Assembly (NCBI GenBank): GCA_004026145.2
Contig: CP034985.2
Location: 2,520,956-2,584,955, forward strand
Source: Takifugu bimaculatus
Taxonomy: Eukaryota > Chordata > Actinopteri > Tetraodontiformes > Tetraodontidae
Length of the DNA: 64,000 bases
Reading direction: 5' to 3'
The first letter of the stretch is position 1. Every line of letters begins with the position of its first letter. The translations under genes and the position numbers were made by a program. Below the pieces are notes generated by a model. The model was given only the letters and a program-made list of their open reading frames with translations. It ran no database searches and was not told the origin of the DNA. Positions 52,628-64,000 of this stretch are shown in pieces.

Positions 52628-55270
52628 CGTCTTGTTGTTGTTTGACTGTTTATTTCACACGACGTAGAAAATACATATAAATATGCAACACATTTACTGT
52701 TGAACAGGCTTCTAAATTGCTTTGATCCCCGTGTTTTGAATCAGTGATGCAAGATAATCAATACAGATCTTAATGGCATGTCAGATAATATTCATGAGCA
52801 AAAGTTAAACTTAATAATAACATATATATATTTGCTGTATTGTAAGTGTTTGGACAGTTCTTAGACTATGGTTTGAAGAATTATTTGCATTTATTGATTA
52901 AGGCGCTTGACTGATTTCCTCCATTAAACACAGGTTGTCTGAGCTGTTTGTATGAGCCTAGAGCTGCCAGTCACGTGACCTCGAGGCCCCTGTCAGTGTC
53001 CAACCAAGTGGCCTAACTGAGCTAAGCAGGCCTCAATCATCAGTCTGGCTTCCATTCCTGGCTTCTTTCTCTTTTTCTTGTCTGTCAAGAGGCCATTCGC
53101 ATTTTTCCGTTTTTAGAAAGTGCTGAGTAATCTTCAGAAGCATGAATAATTGAACAGCTTTTCACCAGGGTGGGGGATTTATTTATTTCATTTTTTGGAA
53201 CGGCAACACAGATGCATTTAGGCCTGTATTATAAGATGCCAGCACAGTTTTCTTGTTTGTTTGTTTTTTAAATTGAATTACTATTAAAATGTAATGACTG
53301 TGGGGTGTTCACTGATCCTATCATGCCATCACGCTTAAATAAGGTCTAATTAATTTTAGGGCAATTCTGAAGTTTCAAACCAGCTGGATAAACAATAACA
53401 TGGAGTAAACATGAGGGCTGAGTTGCTTAGTCATCTGTTCAGAGGAGTCCAGATATGCAGACACAACACACGTGCAGGGTGTTGGCTGACTGGGCAGCCT
53501 GTCTGTAAACAGTCTCCACAGACACACACACACCAACATGGTGATAGCCTCTGATGTTGCTGTAAATAGACTGGGCGACCATCTGCCCAAAGCAGAAGCG
53601 AGTGGACGCACGGGGGATGATTCTGCTCTGCTGCTGAGGGGACACGGGTCCAGCATAAATGGGTCAGTGAAGGTAATCACCCCCGATAGAAGGCAGGCAT
53701 GTGTGGACAGAGCTGGAGGAGAGCAATTTAAAAAAAAAAATCTTTTAATGTTTTTCTTTCTGTCCGCCACTCAGCTGCCAGACGTGGTGTGTTCAAAACC
53801 TGGTTCCTTCACTGTTTTTTTTCTGTTTTTTTTTTTAGTTTAATGGCACTGCTCAGAGCACCTAAGTGAAGCTCCTTAGCATAAATATGCTGGAGATTTT
53901 AGGCTTCAAGAGCAGCTGCTGAGTGACGTCTCCTAGTAACAGGACAAACTAAACACAACATTATCCAGCACAGAGGCACCAACTGAGCCAGTGGGGGACT
54001 CTCCTTTGGTTGAGGAGGGGGCTCAGTGACACCTCTATCCACACGTGAGAGAGCAGAATCAGTTTCCTGTTGTTCTCAGTAGGCATCTGTGCATCTGCCG
54101 CCTTCGTGTGACTGCAGTTAACCACATGTCCCCATCCTGTGTGAGAACTAAACTTCTTTTTGGCTTTACCCTCCTGCCACTTTTTTCGACAACTAATCCT
54201 ACAAAAACAAATTAAAACTAGAATTCAGGCGGCCAAGTCACTGAATTTCTTTTCTATCAACATGTTTAAATAATTAACTTTACAGAAAGAGTTTGCATTG
54301 GCTTCCGAACGATGGAAATTGGCTTTAGCGGGCAGCGAGAGCAAAAGGAATGATGCGTGGAAACGCCACCAGCCTGACCTCTAGTGGACAAATGCGCTTG
54401 TTGCAGGTCAATAGAACTTGAGACCAACTACATTAATTTTGGCTGTGATCCATAAATATTGTTAGTTTTTTCTTCTTCCCGACCAGCAGTGGGTCACTGG
54501 ACTCTTTATGGACTAAATAAGTAAATAATCAAGCTGTTTTAATTTTAAAAACTACCCTGCACAAATGAATTTCTTCAACGAACAAAATAACACGTATAAC
54601 TACCACAAAAACAAACATTTCACTGTACATGGTCCGTGTATAATAACTGTGCGTGTGACAATTACAGCTGATCTTTATCTTAGTAGGACGTCTATAGATG
54701 TTAGATGTTGGCAGACTGTCCAATTATTTTGTTTGAATGATAATGCAGACAGCTGATAGTTTCTTTTACATTTCACTGTTGCCATGGCAACATGTATGAG
54801 TGAATTATTTAGCACCCAAATAGCAACTATCACTTCAGTAAATATAGAAACAATACAGTTGTAGGGTTTATTTTTCTTTCAACTTTCCATCTTGTGTTGA
54901 ACTCTTGCGTCGGACTGTGGCGCCGTCCGGCCAACAGGGGGCGCCACACGGCTTCTTTCCTCATTCTCCACCTTTTTAGAGTGTGATTATTTTCCCAGAC
55001 ACGTCACAGGAAAACGCGTAAATGGGAATTTTAATCTCAATCTAAACGAGAAATGTCATGAGTAAATCAATTACACACAACTGCGAATGCAGGGGGAATT
55101 AATCTTCACCAGTGGTTTTCTTATTTTCCATTAATTAGCTGGCAGCTAAATGGTTTTTCCAGTTTTCCCACTAATTCATGAATCTGTGCTGCGGAAATAC
55201 CATTACTGAGGAAAAAAGAGCGTATCAAATAAGCCTTCTGGAACCATTAACAAAGGAATATTACACATAA
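52628..55270. other. Intergenic between tnfrsf21 and cd2ap, no gene seen
   Basis: Mostly AT-rich unique sequence. No splice-bounded coding sequence is supported on either strand. Confidence 0.5.
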
Positions 55271-55276
55271 TATCTG

Positions 55277-56480
55277 CATCATCCATCCATCCATCATGCA
55301 TCCATCATCATCCATCATGCATCCATCATCATCATCATCCATCCATCATTCATCCATAATGCATTCATCATCATCCATCCATCCATCCATCCATAATGCA
55401 TTCATCATCATCCATCCATCCATCCATAATGCATTCATCATCATCCATCCATCATCATCCATCATGCATGCATCATGCATCCATCATCCATCCATCATCA
55501 TCCATCATGCATCCATCATGCATCCATCATCATCCATCATGCATCCATCATGCATCCATCATCATCATCCATCCATCATTCATCCATAATGCATTCATCA
55601 TCATCCATCCATCCATCCATCCATAATGCATTCATCATCATCCATCCATCCATCCATAATGCATTCATCATCATCCATCCATCATCATCCATCATGCATG
55701 CATCATGCATCCATCATCATCATCCATCCATCCATCCATCCATCATCATCCATCATGCATCCATCATGCATCCATCATGCATCCATCATCATCATCCATC
55801 CATCCATCCATCCATCCATCCATAATGCATCCATCCATCATCATCCATCATGCATCCATCATCATCATCCATCCATCATCCATCCATCATCATCCATCAT
55901 GCATGCATGGATGGATGGATGCATGCATGCATCCATCCACCCGTCCATCATCCATCCATCCATCCATCCATCATCATCCATCATGCATGCATGGATGGAT
56001 GGATGCATGCATGCATCCATCCACCCGTCCATCATCCATCCATAATGCATTCATCATCATGCATCCATCATCATCATCCATCCATCCATCATCCATCCAT
56101 CATCATCCATCATGCATGCATGGATGGATGGATGCATGCATGCATCCATCCACCCGTCCATCATCCATCCATCCATAATGCATTCATCATCATGCATCCA
56201 TCATGCATCCATCATCATCATCCATCAATCCATCCATCCATCTATCCATCCATCCATCCATCCATCCATCCATCCATCCATCCATCCATTCATAATGCAT
56301 TCATCATCATCCATGCATCCATGCATCCATCCATCCATCCATCCATCATGCATCCACCCATCCGTCATCCATCCATCCATCCATAATGCATTCATCATCA
56401 TCTATCCATCATGCATCATCATCATCCATCATGCATCCATCCATCATGCATCCACCCATCCGTCATCCATCCATCCATCC
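55277..56480. repeat. 1.2-kb ATCC/ATC/ATGC compound satellite-like array
   Basis: Mixed CATC, ATCC and ATGC units with higher-order structure. A segment starting near 55331 is repeated at 55561 (230-bp period). A palindrome-containing block (GCATGCATGGATGGATGGAT then GCATGCATGCATCC) occurs at 55901, 55985 and 56114. The long open frames in several phases are by-products of the repeat. Confidence 0.95.
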
Positions 56481-57034
56481 AAAGTTAAAACACCTGATAA
56501 ACGGATCCCTGTGGAACAGTGAAGACTATTATGGGATGCCCCCCCCTTCCCCCGTATCCAGGAGTGTTTCAGCGTTTATCTTTAAAGGCCCAAACATCTG
56601 CTGCAGAATCGGGCCAGCATGGGCAGAGACGACATACGAGCATTGCAGTGACACGACTGTGCATGCGTGCTGACGACACGCACTCTGCATCTCTCCATCC
56701 TGCACTGATGACAACCAGGAGGCGGCCTTTGATTTAATGAGACTAAATGGGGACGCGCACACGGTCTGCGGGCCGCCTGTGGCTGCTTTTGCATAGATTT
56801 GTGTAAAGGCTGCTTTTAAACGCGCTGTTGACGTTTGGTTTAAATGGATCGTATCAGATTCAACTGCCCCCCAACTGCTTCCTCTGACTGGACCACTCGA
56901 ACCGTGACATGTCAGCGGGATTCATTCATTTCTTCAAACATAAACAGAAATAGATTAGACGCATGATGCAGGATAAATGATAAACAAGTGTTTATCGGCG
57001 CATCTACATCAAGTTATCTCCTTTTTAATGCGCC

Positions 57035-57140
57035 GTGCGTGAGTTGTGGTGCAGTAGTTATTGGAGAGGGGGGCTTGCAGGCTAAAGTTGAAGGGTTGGA
57101 ACCCAAACCCTGGTTCTATCTCCGTGCGTGGTGGGGAGTT
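57035..57140 (+). repeat. Possible SINE-like segment upstream of cd2ap
   Basis: GTTGTGGTGCAGTAGTTATT, AGGGTTGGAACCC and GGTTCTATCTCC resemble the tRNA-like head of a fish SINE. Only weak support. Confidence 0.25.
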
Positions 57141-57471
57141 TGGGTGGCGGCAGCAGCAGCTGCAGCAGCAGGAGGAACCCGCTGAGGCAGGTCCAAGAAA
57201 GGTGGAGACTCCTGCTCAACTTCCTGCACTCTAATCTTGAAGCTGCACCGAGAGAAAGTCGGGAGGCTGCAGCCGCCGAGCCGCCGAGCCGAGCCGAGCC
57301 GAGCCGAGCGCGAATGGACACACGGCCCACGGCACCTTTCACGCCGCACTGAATAGCCGTAAAGGGGGACAAGAACGACCGATTACATACCTGGCTAGTG
57401 GCTAACGCGGTTAGTAGCGAGGCTGCTGGATAAGACATTCCCAGCGTTTGAGATCGAGGCGAAGGACAGGA
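57140..57471 (+). promoter_or_regulatory. cd2ap promoter and 5' leader, CpG-rich
   Basis: GC-rich sequence with a CAGCAG tract (57149-57170) and a GAGCC repeat (about 57285-57308). An upstream ATG at 57314 opens a 12-codon frame ending at 57352, before the main ATG at 57472. Leader boundaries are not known. Confidence 0.45.
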
Positions 57472-57475
57472 ATGG
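57472..57475 (+). CDS. cd2ap: cd2ap exon 1 coding part (four bases)
   Basis: ATG plus one G of the second codon, then GTGAGTTTTCC. The tiny coding part is supported only by its exact phase match to exon 2 (G plus AG gives Glu). Confidence 0.8.
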
Positions 57476-60400
57476 GTGAGTTTTCCATGATGTGGCGCTT
57501 GTGTTGGGATATATATGTGTGTATGTATACGCCGGGCGCAACACCTTCTTTTTAGAAGCTAAATTTGACAGACAATCCGTCTGGAATATCCTAAAAACAG
57601 TGTCAGGAACCGAAGTCATGGTGTCAGCTTTAGCCAGCAGGGAGTCTAAAGTTAGCACTCCAGGTAGTTAGCGCGTTAGCCTAGCCAGCTAGCTGGCTGC
57701 CTAACAGGATAACGCCACATCCATCCTTGGATTTGGCTCCACTTCTTTCAAATTTTAACACGACTCGATGGGGCTAGTTTAAAAAAAAACAGTCCGTCCA
57801 CCGTAAACAACTTTATGAGGTTGATATTCCTGGCTTGCTTTTTCTCCAAGGGATGTAATTTGGTGTTGCACGTCGGGACTTAACAGGCGAGCTAAAAGTT
57901 CCCATTTAGAGCTAGCATCTCCTCAGCATTCCCACAGTGTGACAGCTTCTGTTGGAAGCCAAAGTTGTCGTTGCACACATTTTCTTCTGCGACATCAACA
58001 ATGCTTCTGATGTCTGATAAGCCCCATTCTCTGACTGTAAAATGGGACGACAAATGAGCACAATCCGATGTGGTTGGAGGAAGGTCACACTTGTGGACGA
58101 GACAAACCTGCAGAATAAAGGTTGCCTGGCGTGCAGCTCTCATGTAAAGTCTGGTGTTTGTGTGGTTGCGCACAGTTCGACTTCTGCTATGTTGCAAAAC
58201 AGGTTTCAGTCATCTGGGCTGGAAGGTTGCAGGCTGTGGCTTGGTTTGACATTCTGAAGGCGAGGTTGCTGCCTCAGACGGTGCTTTGTGGACCCTCGCC
58301 CAGGACCGCAGCGTCGGAACGGGGGAGAAGACGCAAGGTCGACAGCAAAAGCTGCAGCGCTGGAACTCAAAATCGAAGTTGTCTGCTGGATCCAGATTAG
58401 AATCCAGCCAGCTAGGCCTGACAAGTGTGTTGTATAATCATTAGCTTCTCCTGTGTGCAGCACATTGATCTTTTCTTCTACTTTCCTGCAGATCTCTCTC
58501 TGCCGAGGGGATCTAAGCTTTGTTTGAACATGTCCCAGCTCTCCCTCTTGCTGTTTGCTTTCTCACAACGTCGCCTACATTCAGCCCGCTACTGCTCGAA
58601 TGGCTGAAATCGCCAAACTTTGATTTTGTTTTGGTGTTAAGTGGTTAAAACCTCTGTGTTTGCATTGTCAACAACCAGTGGAATCCTTTAGTTAAACAAA
58701 AACTACGACAACAAATAATCAGCATTTTCCCCCATTTTCAATGGAATTTGTACATAAAAAGATGGGACTTACAAGGAATGGCCTAGGACCAGAGCTACTT
58801 CCCATCTAGTTTATCCAGGAACTTGTTAAGAGCTAGGTTCGAGTTCCACCAGCCGAACAGGATACGAGTGGGGAAAGTAGTCTGAAGCCCCAGAGGAGGT
58901 TTAAATCAGTGCAGATGTTGATCCTGGAAGCAGCGTTCCATCATCACAAGTGTTGGGATTATCTAAGACTGTAAACACAACATTTTATCACCTTTTTGCC
59001 CTCATATCCTGGAAAAGTCAGTAACACCTGTTAAAGGACAGTTGGTTGTGCTCACTAACCACTACAACAGTAGGAAGTGGATCAGATGAGAGATTATAGA
59101 GGGTCAACTGTCTCTTTGAGCAGTGGGTTCTGGAGAAATGGACCTTCTGGACATGTTGGGACATCCCGCTGCACTCGGAGGTGGTGGGTTCCCGGCTGGC
59201 TTTATGAGACAGTCATGTCAGTGCGTACGTGCTGGGTGGGTGGGATCAGCAGTCGGGAGGATCTCCTGCGCGGAGGGTGTGTCGGACGTCGTATGGATGC
59301 AGCGCCGCCAAACAGCTGCACGTGTCGCTGAGCCGAGCCGTGACTCCACGTTCTGACCTCGCAGGCCTGCACAGCACATCACCGGCAGGTCATGTTGTAA
59401 CTAACTGGTAATTACACAGCTGCATATGGGCGAGTCGGGGAGCGCTAACGCTACCATAACAACGTACTTTAAACTAGTAAACTCTCCTGTGTTTAAGATG
59501 AGGAGGCTTTAACGGCCAAATACACCAAGTTGTGATTCAGAAATTGTAAATTAAAAAGTTGTTTAGTTATGGGGACCGAATGAAAGGTGGGCTGTGTTGA
59601 TCATGGGCAAGGATGTGCTGTCCTCCCAGCTGGAGCTGTCCATAACAACGGGAACCTTTGTTTTCCCTCCCGAGTTATCGCCTCATATCAGCCAGCGCTC
59701 CGATACGTCGATGCAGAGGTACAGTTATGAGTTTCCTCTTTGCTGATTGTGCGACGGGAGCGCAGAGATTCTGAGTGTCTGCCTGGCAGTCAGCCTTGCG
59801 CGGCCTCCGCTTCCTCCCCCCCCACCCAACATCCTCTCCTCTCTCACATAAGACACACACAGTGTTGGAGTTTTCCTCCATTCTCTCTCTGGGAAGCTGT
59901 GAATGAGGGTGGGAATGTTCAACATTCCTCCTCATAGTCGGGCTCCTTGGAGTGGCTGTCGGGAGGGGAGCTCAGGAAAGTCTCCAGTATTTGATAAGAG
60001 TCAAACAAAGCTGAGCAAGACCGGGCATGATAGAGGAATGAGGAACGGACAGAGCTGCATGGAGACCGACTTCAGACTGTTGGGGGAGCCGTGCGGCCTC
60101 CAGAGGCCTCCAAAGAGCCAACGATGCTGCTGGTGGCGGTATTTTAGGAGCTCCCGTCGACTCAGCGTGGCACCATGCTCGATGATGAGACCATGACTAT
60201 GAGACATTTAGCTGTTTCAGGGTTTGGAGGAGGACAGTAGCGCCGCCAGGAAACGGGCGGAATTTATTATGCCATTTAAGAGTGTTTTAATGTTCACTTC
60301 AGTGAACATCTTTTTGTCTCCTGGCTGGGAATGAAGAGCAGAACTGTTGGGTCAGGATGCTTTTATGGAGGAGTTTCTGGACACCTGAAAAGCATGACGA

Positions 60401-61907
60401 GACGCCAAAGTCCACTTCCGAGCCTGGCTGGTTGAAGCGGGGCATTTAACCCCACCGACCAATCAATAATCTGACAAAAGAACTTCTCCTGCCCTTCCTG
60501 TGGGTGATTGATCCTGAGGAGCGAGTGGGTTGACCTGTGTCTGTGGTGATCTTGCCAGGTTGGATCGGGGTCTGTTGGACTTGATAATGAGGAACTCGAC
60601 TCCAAATGAGCAAAAATCCAATTTTCAGTGGACACTCTAAACTTGAACGGTGACATTTAGCTTTAAACATTAACCTCCCCCCCCGAAGGCGTGTTCTGTT
60701 CACTGCTGATCAGTTCCAAATACAGGTGTGTGTTGAATAATGGACCCAGTGGTGTGTGTGGCACTGAACGTCCCTCTGCTTCACGATAAACCCTCAGGTC
60801 CGGCCCAGGTGTCAGCGGCAGACTCAAATGATTGTCCGGGGGGTCTCAGCTGGGTTCCATTGGGATTTGTAACCCACTAACTGTGACCGTGAGGATGGTC
60901 TGTGGCCTCGAGGTGCAGGAAGCTGCCACAGAGGCCGTCAAAGGATCCCCCGGAGTGCCAGAAGTTCTGGCATGAAGTTCTGGAGCCTGTATTTACCGTC
61001 TCGCATTGAGACGCGATCTTGATCAGTGTGTCTGGGACAAGATGTCACCAGTTTATAGTTTATTGGGCCATGTGGTCAAAAGTGTTATTTCCACTTCCTC
61101 CTCTGAACTATTCTCATCGCCACTTGTTTTGTGTTCACATGTTACACAAAAGCAGATGAACTCCTGGGGAATGGTGATTTTAATTTCACTCCTGCAGCCT
61201 TCAGCTTAGCCTTAATCGTGAGAACACAACACCTTTATGTCATTTCGCAGCGCTAGTTTAACACTGTGAAGCCTGATGATGCAAGAAGGGAGAAGCAGAT
61301 GTGGTTTCTTATGTTGCACTGTAGTTTTGCTCCATACACCTTTAGATTCGGTTGAGTTGGAAACAAGGTTTCAGGTGCTGGATGCTTGGTGAGGAAATAG
61401 CCCAGTGCTAAATCAGATGTAGCCTAAATAGGAAGAACACCATTAGATGATTGATAGGAAGCAGAGCAGTCAGCTCCCTCACAGTAATATTAATTATTAT
61501 TATTCACTTTTAAAGGAGCGGCTGTCAGAAATACTTTCATGTAAAAGACGTCTTTTAAAAGATTCTTTAGTTCTAATTTAGTGCTAATTGTTGTTTCTCC
61601 GCGTGCTTCCTTTTGGCGTCACCTTTTGCCCTTCCTGTTACCGTCTTTTCCTGTCTCTTTATTTTCCTGCTCTCTCTCAACTTCTGGCCCATTTTTGCTG
61701 ATCATTGTCTTCCTCTTCCTCTTCCTCCCCCCTTTCTTCCTCCAAACAGAGGTCTTGGTGGAGTACGAGTACGAGGCGCTCCACGATGACGAGCTGACGC
61801 TGCGGCCTGGTGACATCATCAAGAACGTGCGGCACATCGAGGAGGACGGCTGGATGGAGGGAGACCTGAACGGGAAGAGGGGCCTCTTCCCAGACAACTT
61901 TGTTAAG
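57472..61907 (+). CDS. cd2ap: cd2ap, first two coding exons (gene continues past right edge)
   Basis: Exon 1 codes only ATGG (57472-57475, donor GTGAGT). Exon 2 is 61750-61907 (acceptor TCCAAACAG, donor GTAAAACT). Together they give 54 residues: MEVLVEYEYEALHDDELTLR, PGDIIKNVRHIEEDGWMEGD, LNGKRGLFPDNFVK. This is a complete N-terminal SH3 domain (ALYDY-like EYEYEAL, acidic RT loop HDDE, GW at the specificity pocket, PDNFV). It is closest to CD2AP in the CD2AP/CIN85 family. Family knowledge: CD2AP is a cytoplasmic adaptor linking receptors (CD2, nephrin, Cbl complexes) to actin and endocytosis. Its neighbour tnfrsf21 supports orthology. The other SH3 domains lie outside. Confidence 0.92.
57476..61749. 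other. cd2ap intron 1
   Basis: The first half stays CpG-rich (to about 59400), as often downstream of a housekeeping-type promoter. No additional exon or RNA gene is supported. Confidence 0.5.
61750..61907 (+). CDS. cd2ap: cd2ap exon 2: first SH3 domain
   Basis: The 158-nt exon starts AGGTCTTGGTGG after a long pyrimidine tract (61620-61745) and ends ..FVK at a GTAAAACTGG donor in phase 0. It carries all SH3 signature residues. Confidence 0.95.
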
Positions 61908-64000
61908 GTAAAACTGGAGCAAAAGTACAATTACTGTTACATTTTGACTGAATCTCGAGTAAAAAACCAAGAACAAACTAAAATCAAATGACAAAACAAG
62001 CGTCCTCTTTTTTTCCTCTTTTAGTAATTACAATTATTAGACTTTATCAAGGATACTATTGGACATAAATGAATTTTTCCTGATATTTTAATAGAAATTT
62101 TGATGGAATTGTGTTGTTGCACCTATTGGAGACGCTGTCATCTGTAATTAAACCGGAAGATGAGGATGACAACAATGGAAATATGAAAAGATCAACAAGA
62201 AAGTGTCATTTTATTTCAAATGTGTGTGGAAATTTCCATGTCACCCCGTTTGTGGATGACAGAGATTAATTCTGGAAAGTTCTGCGTGTGTATTTTGGCT
62301 GATTGATGAAAACGACTGATGACTATTCATCTAATCCATGTGTGAATGTCAGCACCGTTCCACCGAGACAGGATGAGGTGGAAATACATACGATGGCCTT
62401 CACACCTTTACGTCGTGGTGCAGAAGTGCTGAGTCATGGTTGGGACTCTGCCAGTGCTGGAAGTAGGACATCACCCCTCCGCTCATGGTCCCAGCTCCCT
62501 GATGCATTTTGTCGGCCGGTCCATTTGCAATAATTGCGTAAAAGCAAGAAACGTCACCAAACCACAGCAGTATCTTGCTGAGTGTTTGCTAGAGATGTGG
62601 TCACTGATAGCGGCAGGACGCACCCTCGCCCCAGAGTGGCGAAAGCCCGGTGACTCAGCTGACTGCCAGGTTTATAGATGTCCTTATTTTCTATAGGGCT
62701 TCCCTCCTGTATGGTGTGATACAGGCTGCAGAGTTCCTGCAGAATTGTGGGCTGAGGAGGTGGCAGGGCATGAAATGTTAAACCTAGTGGTTTTGAGGTT
62801 ACATCTGATATCTATTATAGTGGCTAGATTGAAGCCTGTTTTGTTAATGGAAGGACTTTCTCCAATTTTCTCCTTTTCACCGGTGATGTCACGTTGCTCT
62901 TGTCTGCTTCCTGCGTTTCCTTTACTCTGTAATCATCTGCGTTGAGATAGATAATCAGCTAAGCAGCCTCTCTGACTTAATCCTCTGAATAGCCTGCTGC
63001 CTGTTGAACTTTGCTCCCGACAGCCTTCCTGCTGTCTGAGCTTTTCCAAATGGTGTTTTTAAGTGAAGCACTTGGACAACATGCCAGGTAGTGAGAGGGT
63101 AAGGCGTTTTTGAGGATTTTTCTGTGCCTCGTTTCCTCTCAACCTACAGGAATGTGTCTTCAAGGGGAACCTTATCAGGAAGACACGAAGGGCTTTGAGC
63201 TGGAATGTCTTTTTCCCTTGGCTGCATAACCGTCCTGCTTGTTGATTTCTGTCTACATTACATTTTTTGATTTGACAAATTGGGATTAAAGGCTACAGCA
63301 CAGAAGCAGGAAAGTATTCAATGTTCTTTATCATTAGATATTACCTCTTATGAAAATGTACATAAATTTAAGGACAGTGTGATAGTTTATGACACCCTGG
63401 TCATTATTATTTCTTGGTGTCATTTCTTGGTGCCTTCTTACATTGACCTTTCTATGGGATTCTGTAACAAAAGGAGTTGTCTGTGTTGTGTAGCCTGCTG
63501 TGTTGTTAGAAGTGGAGTTGCTCAACTAAACCTTGGCCCTTCATAAAAATCTGGAATGGCTACATGCCTGCGGACGCTCCCGTCCAACATCTGGGCAGGG
63601 TCCCAGTCAGGGAGCCGGTGGGCTCCTGAGGAATCCTGCAGGGCTTTTCTAATTCTCTTCTGTACATGAGTAGATACTGTACTCATCCATGTGCCATCCT
63701 GGAGGAGGTGGAGCAGGCCCGCAGGTTCATGAGGCTAGCAGCAATAACGAGGATAGTCGAGGAAAAAACCCTTGCAGAATCGGTCAGGAAGGAGAGACAT
63801 TTGTACAGCTGTTCCTGAACTTTACTGACTTCCTGGTGAGGTGGGCTTGGCTGACATTTGTCGTCTACCTTATATTCATTGTGTTAGCCACAGATGCCCG
63901 TGAGGAAACACTCTTCTTGTTTTGCACGGTGAGAAAGCTGCTCGACAGGCTGTTTTGAATAGTTATCGCTTGCCTCCGAGCCAGTTGGTCAACTCCTAGC
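61908..64000. other. cd2ap intron 2 (to window edge), no exon seen
   Basis: No further SH3-coding exon was recognised up to 64000. The remaining open frames have no splice context. Confidence 0.5.

Noticed and set aside
55296..56522. Several long open frames across 55296-56522 on both strands
   Set aside because: The ATCC/ATGC repeat has no stop codon in several phases. The frames are repeat artefacts.
61619..61994. Minus-strand frames over the cd2ap exon
   Set aside because: They are the complement of the SH3-coding exon and its pyrimidine tract.
1..64000. CRISPR array, operon or prokaryotic mobile element
   Set aside because: Introns, microsatellites and vertebrate gene families show a fish genome. 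The regular repeats are microsatellites without unique spacers.

Overview
The window is vertebrate genomic DNA, almost certainly from a teleost fish. It has large genes with many small GT-AG exons, very frequent (CA)n and tetranucleotide microsatellites, remnants of fish-type LINEs (Tx1-like and L2-like), a tRNA-derived SINE-like element, and a trace-amine-receptor-type GPCR. No prokaryotic feature, CRISPR array, rRNA or functional tRNA was seen.

Layout. (1) 2-901, + strand: the 3' part of a trace amine-associated receptor (TAAR) gene, cut by the left window edge. (2) 2340-6245, +: a decayed Tx1-like LINE with several frameshifts, in-frame stops and a mutated catalytic motif, followed by an L2-like 3' tail fragment. 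(3) 23463-7116, - strand: a complete 34-coding-exon adhesion GPCR of the ADGRF (Ig-Hepta/GPR116-like) family. I rebuilt it exon by exon from splice sites, and the phases agree throughout (5283 nt, 1760 residues plus stop). From the N-terminus it has a signal peptide, a furin-like site, an alternating array of four half-SEA-like modules and four Cys-rich modules, a mucin-like Ser/Thr stalk, a SEA domain, Ig-like domains, a hormone-receptor-motif-like Cys region, GAIN/GPS, 7TM and a cytoplasmic tail. (4) 52149-29183, -: complete six-exon tnfrsf21 (death receptor 6), 675 residues. (5) 57472 to beyond the right edge, +: the first two coding exons of cd2ap, including the whole first SH3 domain. The order adgrf(-), tnfrsf21(-), cd2ap(+) matches human 6p12.3.

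The most unusual region is the adhesion GPCR ectodomain. A recent ~0.9-kb tandem duplication (about 12917-13816 and 13815-14738) doubled the exons of the mucin-like stalk, including an exon made of an ACA/GCA/TCA trinucleotide-type repeat. Nearly all ectodomain exons are phase 1-1, so duplication, loss or skipping of an exon keeps the frame. The receptor has three predicted cleavage points: a furin-like site, a SEA G-S site and the GPS. Mobile-element pieces lie within about 10-30 bases of two of its splice donors.

Other structure: tnfrsf21 has a glycine-rich expansion in its cytoplasmic part, a pentanucleotide repeat that forms the pyrimidine tract of an exon acceptor, and a signal peptide split across exons 1 and 2. 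The 5-kb interval between the tnfrsf21 and cd2ap 5' ends holds a 1.2-kb ATCC/ATGC-type array with higher-order repeats and palindromes. A 71-codon open frame with a type-II-membrane-anchor look lies in tnfrsf21 intron 2 and is unexplained. Function statements rest on family knowledge; no database search was possible.
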